Below are positions 11,901-24,400 of a DNA stretch of 64,000 nucleotides, piece by piece (positions within the stretch are counted from its first letter, which is position 1; each line of letters begins with the position of its first letter). The stretch is taken from the NCBI GenBank assembly GCA_947396885.1, contig OX377202.1:58244034-58308033 (forward strand), in the 5' to 3' direction. Under the pieces are notes generated by a model. That model was not told the DNA's origin and ran no database searches. It saw only the letters and a program-made list of their open reading frames with translations. This DNA is from Heligmosomoides polygyrus polygyrus. Taxonomy: Eukaryota; Nematoda; Chromadorea; Rhabditida; Heligmosomidae. The position numbers and the translations under genes were made by a program.

Positions 11901-14900
11901 CTGCGAAAACCGGTGGTCTGGTGAAGTTGTATACATGTTTTTGTAGATCTCGAAGAGACGAATCGAGCGGTACCAACCATTTCTCAAAAAACCCCTAAAT
12001 TAGAGGAATTTTGAGCACACAACGGTTTCCGACGGCATGCGACCCACAACTCGTCCGCGACCGCCCCTCGCAATGGAGCGCAAGTTTTAAATTTCGAACA
12101 TTTTCATGGCTCCACATGAACAATTTATACCAAACGATAGAGCTCGAGCTCCTGATCTTAAATGTATTCTCAGTTTTTGAAATGAATGAGTTTTAGACGA
12201 GTTGTATAAAAAGACACAAAAACCGCAAAATCGCAGTTTCTGTGGCGTCTATTTAAAAGACGCGTCCGGTACTCTAGTAAAAGTGCGAGAAGAATAGAAA
12301 TAGTGAAGAAATCCGAAGAATGATGAGCACATCTTGATGATGGGCTAAAGCAATGCTTGCCGATCGTGTTCGCAAATGAGATAGCGGTGCGAAACACAAA
12401 ACAAATAGGGAACAATACAAAGAGGTCAGTATCTAACGAGAGCTTCCCCAGAGAGACAAACATGGTTTAATGGATGCGAGATGTAACTTCGTACGCCAAA
12501 ACTGTCCTCCTCCACATTTGACAGCGGGTTGAAGGCGAGTTAGGAAGCGAATACGGGTTCTACCGAAGCCAAGATGTACTCTTCATTTGCAGAAGCGGAG
12601 GACGTCTACCTAGCAATTCGCAAACCCCACCCCTGAATCGATCCCTCGACCCCCTCCCAATCGCTATCCACTTTTCCAGCCAGTCGTTGCGGATGAATTA
12701 TCTAAAGTTATAATTAGCCAAACCACTCGTTCATCAGTATCAGAACACGAGCACCCATCTACGGCTGGCGCTCATGTTGATATAACAAATCCGCAGCCCT
12801 CTAAAAGCAACGCCTAGGAAACGACTACAGCTGGCCCGTTACAAGTCAATCCTCACGAAAACGAATCTCCCTTCCTAAGTTCCATTAAGGACTGCTTTTT
12901 GCTAGCAAATGCGCGTTCTATTGTTAATAAAATCCCCGACCTAAATTTCCTCCTAAAACATAAACCATGCTGCTTCCTTATAACCGAGAGTTGGTGTAAA
13001 CCCCACTCAATCCATAGTGCCACCCTCAGTCTTGATTCCGAGTATGATGTCCATCGGTGCGATCGTGTCGGTAACCGGAGAGGTGGAGGTGTGCTTGCAA
13101 TAATTCGTAAAGATGTACAGCATCATGTGCAGACGTGTGTTGATTTCGATGGTCAGGTGCAAGCAATTGCCTTGCACATCTACAAAAACGATCTCAAAAT
13201 CCTTCTTATTCTCGTATACCGGTCCCCTTATTCCGACTCTCAGGCCTTCACAAATCTTACTGAGTTTATGCGTGATCTCTGCAGTGGTTGGGATAGTCAC
13301 ATAGTTATAGCTGGAGATTTCAACCTTCCTCTCATCGATTGGAATAATATGTGCGTAAGAGAAGGTGGAGCAACTTACTGCTCCAGAGTTTTACTTGAGT
13401 TTGTCCGAAACTTTAACCTGTGTCAAGTTGTTAAGGAGCCTACTCATGGGCTAAATATTTTGGATATCGTTTTGACCTCAAACCCTTTACTGCTTCAAGA
13501 CATTACTGTTGGGCCACCCTTTAGCACGTCAGACCACAAAAGCGTTATTTTCAAGCTTGTAAGTAATGTTCAACATGTTCAACCTCCATACCTCCCGTGT
13601 TACCGCAGACACTTTAGAAACTTCAAAAAGGCAAACTTTGAACAAATCAATTCTGCGCTTTCTCAAATAAACTGGCTCCACATAAACAACCTCTGTCATA
13701 CTGTTGAGGACTTTTATTCCTACTATGTGCATACATGTCGAAAGTTGATTGAACAGTATGTCCCCATCTCGCTGCACATGGAGAACCTTGAAAAGTATCC
13801 GAAAAAAATATATCTCCTTAAATCCAAAGTTGACCTCCTGAGTTCAAACCCATCCTCCTATAAAAGGGCTATGAAGTACTCGCGCAAGCTAAAGCGTACT
13901 CTTATGCGTTTTGAGATTGAAAAAGAGAAAAAAATTGCACAACACAAAAATAATAAGAGATTTTACAGCTTTTGCAGAAAAAGATTAAAACTGTGTGAAT
14001 CCATTCCTAGTCTGATTACGGCTGATGGTCGTGTTCTTAAAGATGATTGGGTCAAAGCTGAGGAATTTGCGAAATACTTTCAATCAACATACAAAAAGCC
14101 TACTCAGAGTAGCTACACACTACCGCTTAGGACTCGTGCAGAGCTGGATTGGGTTGATATACCTAGTAACGTTGTTTATAGCGTTCTCCGTAAACTTCCA
14201 AATAGAGTCTCCACGTCTCCGGATGACATCCCCTATATCTTCTTAAAGAATGCGGCCTTAGGTTTAACGTCTCCGCTAACTATTATGTTTAATAGAGTTT
14301 TACTTCAAGGCCAAGTGCCGCAACTATGGAAGGTTGGCCTAGTTCGTCCGATTTTTAAGAAAGGATCAAAAAACTCTGCTGCAAATTATAGACCAATTTG
14401 TTTGACTTGTTCAACTAGTAAAGTGTTGGAACGTATAATCTGTCACCAAATTGCACATTTCCTCAAGATAAACGATTTAATTCATCCAAACCAACATGGG
14501 TTCCTTTCTTCCCGATCAACGGTTTCTGCCCTCATATCTACGGTCCCGCTATGGCAAAGAGAGATTGATAATCGTAATTATGTCTCGGTTTGTTTTTTAG
14601 ATTTGGCAAAGGCTTTTGATTCCGTTCAGATTTCGTTACTGCTAGAGAAACTTTTCGCCTATGGTATAAAAGGACAACTCCACAAATTTCTAAAAGCTTT
14701 TCTGGCAGATCGAGTCCAAATGGTCGTCATAAATAATTGCAAGTCCCAGTCTTATATCACGCCGAGTGGGGTTCCTCAAGGAACCTGCCTCGGCCCTCTA
14801 CTTTTTTTGTTGTATATAAATGACATTTTTGATGCGCTACCTGACGGCTGTTCCTGCAGCTTGTTTGCTGATGACGCCAAAGTTTTCACTATTAACAACT

Positions 14901-17900
14901 GTGACAGACTTCAAGAATCTATTGACACATTAGTTAAGTGGGCCTCAATATGGGAACTCGACATCTCGATACAAAAAACGGCAGTTATGTTGATTGGAAA
15001 AAACCATCCATCCTACACCTTTAAAATTGATGGGAATCCCTTAGCGATCATTCATGAAGTACGCGATCTTGGAGTTTACTACTCAGACGAATTGAACTTT
15101 AAATGTCATATTGACCGCATTGTTTCCCGAGCAAATTTGATTGCAAATTTCATTCTAAGAGCGTTCAAAACCCGTGATATTACTGTTCTCTTCCGACTTT
15201 TCGTTATGTATGCTCGTCCCATACTTGAGTATTGCTCACCTGTGTGGTCACCCTATTGCCGATCAGATAGTGAATTGATAGAAGGTGTCCAAAAAAGTTT
15301 CACGTACCGTTGTTTTGCTCGCATCGGAAATATCAGAATTTCTTATGGGCAACGTCTTAAAAAGTTAGGAGCCCCCACGCTTGAACACCGACGAGTGGTA
15401 GCTGATTTTGGCCTGATGTACAAATTTATCTCAAGAGAAATATCTATTAAATTGACCGATCTCTTTGAATTATCCCAAGCTATCGGTACCACTCGTGGTC
15501 ATGCATACCGAATCAGGCCAGATAAAACCAACACTCGGTCCTTTCAAGGAAGTTTCCTTGGTAGAGTCGTCCCACTGTGGAACAGTCTAGACTCTTCTTT
15601 TTTCCAGTGGAAAAAATCTTCTCTGTTTCAAATTCATCTGGCCAATTTCCTAGCACAAAACGAGAATTGGCACTCAAATTGGTACTCATAATTCCAATAT
15701 CAAATATTCGATGCTCATTTAGCCGTTTTTTTGTTAAGTAATATCAGCATTGGTATGTTTTTTCTTTTTCTTACGACTCCCTTCCTGATGTCAGTCATGT
15801 TCACATCTGCTGTTTTTGCTGCTCCGTGGTACCATGCACTGAGTTTTTTGGGTCGTGGCAGGCGAAATTGCAGGGAAGTCCCCTCTAATTCTTTTTTTTC
15901 AAATTGCTAAACAAAATAAAATGTTTTGCAATCCTATACTCTTACAGAAGTAACGCGGCCTTCAAAGCAGTTCAGAGCAGTTCAATATGGCTTCCTCTCC
16001 TACACACTTCCTGCGCATCGTCTCGTCTATTAACAGCCGCGACCCTTCTTCTCTTGTTCTTGGTAACGGGCTATAGCTTTTTTTAGTCTTTTTTAGTTCT
16101 TTCTGCAGTTGTTTCTAGGTGTTTTGTTAGATGTCTTTAGATGCTTTTAGCTGCAATAGTTCATTGTTATTGTCTTGTGTTCTTTTTCCGGCATCCCTTT
16201 ACAGTTGGTTTCAATGCTGACCTAAATGTCTAATTCACTGTGTTCCTTGACAATCTCTACATCATTATTTTTTTTTTCTCTTGCTCCCCACTCTGTCACG
16301 CATTTATAGTGCCTCAGAGATGTATGGATGCTTTCTGAGATGGGTGCTGCCACTAAAGGACTATCACCACAAAAGATTTTCAAAAAATTTCATAGGCTTC
16401 AAAAAATCACACCACAAAAGATTTTCATCAAAATTTCATAGGCTTCAAAAAAAAAAAAGTTATTAAGTAATTATTATATTAAAATAAAATACAAATGATA
16501 GCCTTTGAAATCTCAATCTATTCAAACTTTCCCATTGATTCGTCTCGCCTACACGCCTCCTCCTCTCCCAGCCATCGCCTGGGGTACGTACTAGTTCAAT
16601 GAGGTCCTTGAAATACAGGGCCCGCCCCGGTATGGCTCGGCCAGTTGCGTGCTGGGAGGGTCGTAGTTCTAGCGTTTCCGGCGACATTTCAGAGAGTTCA
16701 GCAATTCAGTGAATCCATAAATTAACTTTTTGTGTCAAATTATATATTGTCTGCCTTTTTAATGACTACCTCTTATTTTTTTTTCTTTCTCTTCCTCAGT
16801 GACTTTACTTGACTTTACTTTCGTCCTACAGTGGCCCCTCTTATCTGAGAAAGCTCCTTGCCATCCATTTTTTTTGTTGCTTTCTTAGTGATTATTAAAT
16901 ACTTTGTGTATGGGTTACATAGCCAATCTTATGCGTGTTCTGTTTTTTTACCCGGTTACAGAGTATGGTTATTGGCAATAAACGAATAACGAATTTAAAT
17001 GTACCCTGCGACATCTCTTAGGAAAACTTGGAAATTGTCGGATTGCAATGATCCGTCAATAAGTGAGACTCCAAACCTTTTCAGATTAGGCTCTGAGCAC
17101 GACAAAGCCATACCAGGCTATCAGCCCGCATCGAAGTGATACCGTCTGTTTGCCATTTTTGGACCATCCAACTGCCCTCAGCAAAGACCAACTCTACTAC
17201 TGCGCTCCTTGTTAGATGCCCTACAAGACCATATAGGTCTTGATGAGAATCGTTGAAGTAAGCTCACAGACGTTTCTTGTTAGGCCTCTGCACAGGCGCT
17301 TGCATCTTTCTGTCTAACTAACAAATTCTGGGACAACCAGTGGTCGAAATAAACAGTGTACGTATGGCATCCAAGCAAGCAAGAGGGACGAGGAGAACCT
17401 ATCCAGCAATAACGTATGAGCTTCAAGTTGGTCTTTCTGATGGTATGAATTCCGTCATTGCCAAAATTAGTGTTTTTGTCTGTGCTCTTCCATTGATCGA
17501 CCCTTAGAACTAAAAAAAAAACAAGAAAAAAAAACAAGTGGGCACGTATCTCGTATAGAAATGGTATTTTTAGGTATTGACAGTTATACTGTCGACAAAA
17601 TGCTCCCAAAGTATTAGGTTGTCCGGAAAGTTTTTAGACTAATTGCATGGTAAGATTCAAAACAACATATTTTTGCCAGCTGAACTTGTGAGCGTCAGGT
17701 TCAAAGGAAAATGACAGCTTTCCCAGTACACGTTTTGATAGGTAACATCTCTCTTTGTGGAAATTAAGCCGAAAACACACTCCTCAAATATACTCGTTGT
17801 TTTTAAACTGGAGTTTCATTTAAGAATTCAGCTTTAGCGACAAAGTATCGAATGTCCATCTAGTGCAAGTTTGCCTTCCAGAGATTTGCGTCTGCTTTGG

Positions 17901-18368
17901 CCTCTGCTTTCGTCCCCATTTGTAGGAATCGTCTCAAGATGTTCAGAGCAAATGAGGTAGCTTTAGAGGACAGTCATGCCTACATCCCAATCAAATTTCT
18001 AGGAATCCTGGAAAAATTGCCTCGCCCAAAGGGTTACAATTGCTGAAGTGGTGTAATGATGTTGGCGAAGAAATCTGATTTATTTGCAAAAACTGGCCTC
18101 CATTTCTTGTTTCTTGTGTAACCTTAACAGAAAAAGGTCTGAGGCGTAAGCCTGCACGAGGGAAACGAATTATACAGGAAGAACCTGCTCCCTTCATTTA
18201 GTATAAAGGTTCCTTTTGCCAGATTGTTAAACCAAACGAGCAGGGTGTCCTCAATGTTCACAATGGAATCTATTGTTCCGCTCGGTTAAGATCTGAAAGG
18301 TTCGGCTTTGTTTCCAAACAATTCACAGCTGTTGTTGTATATTTTCTCATATGTGTGCTGAGACTACT

Positions 18369-18414
<46 letters not shown>

Positions 18415-21400
18415 AAATGACGTCTTTGGTTGGGACTATGCTCGCGTTCTTTGATAAGGATGTCTGATAGCTGCGCTCTTATTCCTGACACTTGGACTGG
18501 CTTCTCGAGTCATGCCGTGATCCGAGCTATTGAGCCTCGAGGAAAGATCTTTTCGACTAGACCTTCGGATGCCACCGGCTAGATCCGTTCAGCCGAGGTG
18601 GAGCTCTTCAGTTGCATGATATCGCCCGTGAAGTGGTTTAACTCCCAAGTCGTTCTGAACGGCCCTCCTGTCGATCTGCAGGAAAGGGACATCACCCTAA
18701 ATGTAAGAGACCGATATGTGTAGTCGAAGACGTCAAAGCAGTTGTAACAACAATGGAGTGTCACTGGTGTGCCGACTGCTGTGGCATTCCCGCTTGGAAA
18801 ACCAGTTGTTTATGCCTGGCTCAAAGCTGGTTATACGGCGTCGCATACTGGTTTCTTCTAAAATCCGAGCAAGATGGTTTTTTCGAGGTGATTGATCCAT
18901 TTACGCAAACGAGCTGTGGGCAGCCCACATTGTGAGCAGTACTTGTCTTTCAAGTTCCATGTGCCTGTGTATCAGTGATACTGAGCTTTCATATGTCATT
19001 ATGTCGAACATTCTTCTAACTGCGTTGTGCTGAAAAACCGGTAAAAGGAAGTTTCATGACACGGCTTCTTTTTATTTAATTGTTTATTTATGCACAAAAG
19101 TGCGACATTTAAAAATATGATTTTTAGAATAAGCCTAGAATATTGAGTGGAACCGAAGCACAGCAATGAACTAGGAACAACAACAATAATACAAGAAAAG
19201 TGAGAGACAGATGTAGATGAAAGGTGAATTAGCAAAACAGCATGCTGCAGTGTGAACTTCATTAGTGTTGGAGCAGTGCCGGTGGTATATTTCATGCTAC
19301 ACGGTTCAGGCACATCTCAGGAGCTCGTGATCCAGTGAGATATGCTGAGAGATAGATCTGCAGTAAAAATGACAATAAGAAAACGTGGAATGACAATGGC
19401 ATAGAATAATTCAAGTTTAGGAAAAATGCCGCCAGTTTAGCAATTGTGGAAGTTTTATCCTCAAAAAGTTTTTTTTCCGAAAACGTTACCTGTGTTTGCC
19501 TGAAATCGTTCAACAAGAAGGAAAATCATCCTTCAAGGCTCCCGCGTTGTAGGCAACGCAGGGAAAACATTCTTAATCGGTCTTTGTAACAAGGGACGTC
19601 ATTGCGAACAGGATGGACAGTAACCGTAGAACCCGAGTAAAAATTTGCTGGATTTTTGCGAGTTTTACCACATTGTTTTTGTTACAAGGATTCTAGACTT
19701 GTATGCAGTGTTCAAGATGTGACAGTATGTACACTTCATAAAGACGTATCAATACTCCGCATCGAAGCACTCAATATCATGAGAAATCATAAACAGTGCG
19801 CTGCAAGCATTTTCAGTCGAATAGTTAATATGTTTCGAAAACTTGAGCTCCTGGTTGAAATAACTCTAGGAGCGTTGTAAGGTCTTTGACTGAAGTACAG
19901 TTTGGCAAAGCTACGCAATCGATGGAAATTCGACGAGTGGAGAATCACCTACATGCAGCACCATGCTGGGGCCTAAGTTGAGAGGAATATTACAGCAAGT
20001 ATGTAGCCCGTTGATTCGATTTTAAGCTGAGGCAAGAAGAACTGCATGTACCACTGTCCTATTCGACTCATATATCCCATATGTTTTAGTGTCCTCGGCG
20101 TAAGCCTTAACATGTACCACGTTTTCCAACAAATGCCTACAGATCTAAGCTGCCAATTAGTTTACCATTGCAGACATCAGAAGCCTAGGAGAGGGCAAAA
20201 GATGAAACACCAACTGGATTTCCACTGTTGATTGTTTTAATTCAGTCATGACAGGATCGAGAATATTCGTCGCAGGAGAAGCTCTGGGTAGGAGGCCGTG
20301 CTGTTCATCAGGAATAAGAGAGTCTCTATTGAACCATTCAAAACTTTTTTCTCTTGTTATTCTTTCCATCGATTTTCTGAAGCAAGTGTATTACTTATTA
20401 GGCGAAAATTACTCAGAGCACTACTCTTTGGAAATTTTGGAACAAGAGTAATAAAAGCATGCTTCCACAAGTGTGAAACTTCGGCCAACATGGAGGAGTG
20501 GGAAAGCAACTACACAGGGACCGGCATTTATTGTAAATTGCTATAGGAAGACCATCATAAGGTTCGCCAGTTGAAGGTTTATGTCTCTTAAAAGGGCAGG
20601 CACATCTTTGGGATAAAGGTGGATATCGGCAGGCGTACTACCCATACCTGAGTATAGTTATTTCGGAAAGAAGATCAAATGGAACATGATCGGTAGTGAA
20701 GACGTTTGCAAAATATAAAGCAAGAGCTTCAGCTTTTCGCGAAGCAGGTTAATCAATGGATTCCGCAATTATCTTTCAAAGGCGAACAGTACCAAAAATT
20801 CGCTGTGGTCACTGCCTGATCGGGATTCTTCATCAAAGCGTTCTATAGTTTTCCGAAACAGTTATGACATGATACATAGAACAATTTTGGGCTGGAAAAA
20901 TCTACAAAGCGACTATAAGCTTAGTAAATAGTTCTGTCAGGGCCCATGAAGACGTTCAAAAAGGTTCAGTCGTGTGATGGAGCACCGCACTTCGAATCTT
21001 CCCAGAAGCTGGACGAATTAGGCATAGTAAAAAATCGCTATTGTAGTCTTGCTATTACTGTTTGTTGTCTTAAGGGTTTTTCTGGTTTAGTAATATTGCT
21101 GAATTTAGACCGACTATTGTTATGTGTTGTGAATATGAAGACGTGACCATATAGTTGTCACGTAGGTGGAGAAAAATCGATATAGACGAAGATCCGATTT
21201 TTACATTTAAAAAAACTACCGCCGAAACGACTGCAGCGTTAGGAAATTTAGTTTAACGAATTTTCTAGATTTGCCAAAAAAAATCCGCTAAAATATAGAC
21301 GTTACGAATTTAATGACCGAAAATTAACGCACAGCCGTAGTCCACAACCCCCTTTCCAAGTGCGCTTAGCAGCTAAGGGATACAGATTTGGAATTAGCGT

Positions 21401-24400
21401 TTGAAGCCGCACCAAGTGATGTATATACATCTCATCTCAGAGTGACCACCACCTGGTGTGCTTTCCTCCTAACGTGCAAAATCCCTTCCCATCAATATAA
21501 ATAAGGACTCACTCAGTGTCACTAGAGATTGCACCTGGCAATGCCACTATCAAAATCTTCTCATCTTCAGATCGGACTTTCCTTGATCGTATGGATAACC
21601 GCCGCCTGTATTTCAACTCTCGGCTCATTCTGCTACGTGGAGTTGGGTACGAGTATCCGGATGTCTGGCGGTGACTTCGCGTACATGTGCTTCATGAGAT
21701 GGTAACCTCATTCATGCCTACTGACAACACCCATTTTCGTCCAAGGCTTATTGTAGACTACCAATCCTGGACGCATTCTCCTCTTGAGCCGTTGAAGTGG
21801 AGACTTTTCTGTTTTGCTCAGCGTCCTTTACGCAAGCGTGAGCATTAGACCTAGGATCACAATCATGCATTTCCATATATCCGGTCGGATTTACTCGGGA
21901 TGTGGCTGTCCGTAGTCCGGCTCGGGCGAAAATGACGTTATCTGAATCATACGAAGGACGGCAGAACGTAAGTTGCCATTATCTGAATAATCCGAATATC
22001 TGTGGTGCTGAAAGTGCAATGATTCGGATGAAATCGGATAAAAATTTGTTAAAAGAAGCTCAACCCGTCGGGCGGTGAAACCAAGCGAATATGAAGTTGT
22101 GGTTGAGTTCAAAGTCATCGGAGTTCAAACATTTCTTCTTTTGGATAGAGCAGTTACTTTCAACTCTTACAGAACTGTTAAGGGCATAGCTCGCCTAATG
22201 GCTTGTGAGTCCTAGTCAGGGGTGTGCGTAAATGAAATCCGAAATCTCGTAAATCGTAAATCGTAATTACGAAAAAATCGTCGTAAATCTTAAATCGTAA
22301 ACCGTAAATCGTAGGAGGTGCCTGACTTATAATGCATCTAATTTCCTTGCTTTTTTCTATTATGTTAAACCTAATCGAAGCTATGTTTTGTTGAGACGTT
22401 TTCAGCTCGAGTTGGACACTTTTCTAATTAGGATGGAAGCCATTAAAATCAACTAGCACCTTTCAAATCAAGCTGGACAAGTTTTTGGAGAACCAATATA
22501 AACCACTTGTTCAAAAACGCTATCTTAAAAGGCGCCTATACAGGGTGTACGAACAAAAAGCCTACACTACTTGGACGATCAAAAATGTTTATCATTCTAC
22601 TGCCCATTGGTTTGCATATAAAACTGTGACTTTGTAGAACCAACCGCAACAACTCCGAATAAGTCAACAAAAACCATTCCATTCAAAACCAAAAAAATCG
22701 ATCGCTGATCAACTCGACGAAAACAGTATTTGCACAAATAATCCCCTACTGAGTGAGCGCATGGCACATTTCTATGGTATGACACACCTAAAGTTCTAAG
22801 CCTTCTCCCATTTTGAATTGTACCCAACAGCATTTTTGTAGCAGACAGGAAGGACGATTGAAAGAGTATGATCACATTTTTGGACACTCATCATAGTTGG
22901 ATTTTTGACTTAAAATTATAAAAGAAGATATTTTTGTGGCACTCTTTAGGAGTAAAGTAGATAAGCAAGGTGCAGCCGGAATTGAAAGTGGTTTAACTGA
23001 TTCGTACAAGATGCATTTCAAACATAAAGGGGAAACCCACGACAGAGAAGTCGGAGGAGGATGGCTATCGCGTGCTCCAGAATAGTTCTTGGTTAGGATC
23101 CCACCACCGGCAGTCAAGTTCCCCATACTTGCTGGGTTGTGAATTGGTACCTGATATGTCTGGGAAGGATAAAGCTCTGACCTCTACATCGGCGCCAACC
23201 GCAATTCATTCTATAAGGCAAATCCACATAACCTCTACGATTTCTCACAGAGGTAGAAAGAATGGATGGCGCATCTCAAACAGGGACTGGTTAACGTCGT
23301 GCTTTGTCCTTGATCATTTTTGAAGGCAACCGCAACTTCTGGAATGAAAGATCGTCGTTCGACGATACCAGGCAATTACTTTTGGCATTTACTTCGCTCG
23401 CAGGTTCGCCTGCACTTGCTAACTTTCGGAAACTACAAAATATTGCATTACTAATTGATGACTGCTTGCATTCGCCAGTCCTGCTCTCTACTGTCTTTGT
23501 AACAAACGTTATCGTATCTTTTGCTCAGTCTTCAGCATTCTGAACGGACCGCATACGGCGAGCACAACAGCCCCATGAGAACGAGACCAAAAGTGTCAAA
23601 CTTTTTCACTCCTATCATGAAAGTGTCAGAAGTTTCGCTTAAGGCGTACCTCATACGTAAATAGACTACGCGCCATGACGTGCAGTGATAATCAGATTGA
23701 AACATGATTGTTTTGTTCTCTCCAACAGTTTAGCTGTTAATCTACAGCCTTCAATCAAATGCAGTATTCCCTGATGAATTTGCATCATTTCTACTGATGT
23801 GCACTGGAAAGAGTCGTCTTTATGGTGAACAAGTGGTGAAAAAGTTACAAGTTGGCTTGGCGGTGGTTGCAGCATAGAATATGGTTCAGCAAGTGATCAT
23901 CTCCATTCCAGTGCAAGGATTATTTTCATGTTTTTATGTGGACAGAAACGAAATGCTTTCAGGCCATTCGAATGTATTAGGTTGTCCCATAAGGCCTTGC
24001 AGTTCTTTTCAACGATTCACTGCAGATTTCACCGGCGGTCTCTTGCATATCACTGTATAGCTTTCGAAAGAGAATGATTTGTTCTATCAGAAAATGTATA
24101 GCATTTTTTTCACCACGAATTTTGTCAATTTTTAGGTCGTTGAAGTGAAAAGTGAAAAAGTGAAAAAGTAGCCATTTGCGTACTTGTTCTCTCCGCTTAG
24201 GTTTGTAATTTTTTGCGCAGTTTTTTATAGCACTTGGCAGAGAATGTTTTGTACTACAGGAATATGTGTTGGTACTATTTTCTCACTTGCCCTCTATTGA
24301 TTTTTAGTCCATAAAATTGGGAATTCCGACTTTTCCGTCCGAATTTTTACGAAAACTCCAGTTCTGTGGTTGGACTTTTTTGCTTGGTGTCATATGTCGT

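Noticed and set aside
17280..17609. Mariner transposase beside the single TTAGGTTGTCC end
   Set aside because: The minus-strand frame of 109 codons shows none of the mariner D,D34D motifs and has A-run-derived residues.
22597..22887. Transposase of the hAT-type element
   Set aside because: The 96-codon frame has no BED finger or hAT dimerisation motif and is closed by stops.
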